A DNA stretch of 54,982 nt from a virus: IMG/VR virus record IMGVR_UViG_3300030329_003381, positions 1 to 54,982 of that record. The stretch is one strand, 5' to 3'. The notes under the pieces were generated by a model. The model had not been told where the DNA came from. It did no database searches and saw only the letters and a program-made list of their open reading frames with translations. Of the stretch, positions 54,936 to 54,982 are shown one piece after another. Position 1 is the stretch's first letter, and every line of letters starts with the position of its first letter. Both the position numbers and the translations under genes were made by a program.

Positions 54936-54972
54936 TTTGGAAGTTTTCAAAAACTGCCCATGTATTGGAGTT
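54936..54972 (+). repeat. Repeat element, copy C
   Basis: TTTTGGAAGTTTTCAAAAACTGCCCATGTATTGGAG. Similar to copies A and B (see copy A). It lies just behind the P7 terminator at the window edge. Confidence 0.55.
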
Positions 54973-54982
54973 GGTCATTTTT

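Noticed and set aside
1-54982. CRISPR array, integrase/att site or insertion sequence
   Set aside because: No regular spaced repeats, no tyrosine or serine recombinase motifs, no transposase and no long terminal inverted repeats were noticed on reading; this is not the same as a computed search.

Overview
The window is a contiguous stretch of a tailed (Caudoviricetes) virus genome that most likely infects an archaeon. The virion side is classical for tailed viruses: terminase, portal, prohead protease, HK97-type capsid, tape measure, baseplate and fibres. The replication side is archaeal in style: a family B DNA polymerase, an MCM-like AAA+ ATPase, an ERCC4 nuclease, a HerA-like ATPase and a RecA-like ATPase. 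Promoters are archaeal TATA boxes lying about 25 nt before the start codon, so several transcripts should be leaderless. Two small paralogous proteins with a 'CPCCG.RLR.RPR'-type zinc motif resemble a family I remember as abundant in Nitrososphaerota (Thaumarchaeota). That makes an ammonia-oxidising-archaeon-like host my best guess, but the host is not proven. No integrase, tRNA gene, insertion sequence or CRISPR array was seen.

Layout. (1) About 1-23.6 kb, + strand: the morphogenesis block. It starts inside a truncated tail or fibre gene. Then come a matrixin metalloprotease, small and large terminase, portal, a protease fused to an extra N-terminal domain, scaffold-like, decoration and major capsid proteins. 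Connector and tail-completion proteins follow, then the major tail protein, a tail-assembly chaperone with a -1 frameshift extension, the tape measure, baseplate and fibre proteins, and a small membrane protein. (2) About 23.6-23.72 kb: a convergent junction with strongly structured RNA and a U-tract. (3) About 23.7-37.9 kb, - strand: replication and nucleotide modification. It holds small membrane proteins, an AAA+ helicase, an ERCC4 nuclease, QueC, FolE, QueE, QueD, a RecB/Cas4-like nuclease, PolB, a phosphoribosyltransferase, a TGT/DpdA-like transglycosylase, a Sak4-like ATPase and a probable ssDNA-binding protein. (4) About 37.9-54.3 kb, - strand: a dense accessory region. It contains dozens of tiny zinc-ribbon, winged-helix and coiled-coil proteins, a T4-endonuclease-V-like glycosylase, HerA and a SWIM protein, split by several TATA promoters and U-tract terminators. 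(5) About 54.3-54.9 kb: a divergent promoter and two small + strand genes.

How it works together. FolE, QueD, QueE and QueC together make the base preQ0 from GTP. A TGT/DpdA-like enzyme is encoded nearby, so the virus probably replaces guanines in its own DNA with a 7-deazaguanine to escape host nucleases. The phosphoribosyltransferase coupled to that enzyme could recycle the displaced guanine. PolB, the MCM-like ATPase, the RecA-like and ssDNA-binding proteins and the nucleases would form the replication and recombination module. The many small winged-helix and zinc proteins are likely regulators or anti-host factors. Genes are very tightly packed. Most - strand neighbours overlap by ATGA, TTGA or TAATG, and many genes of only 25-60 codons lie in what would look like gaps.
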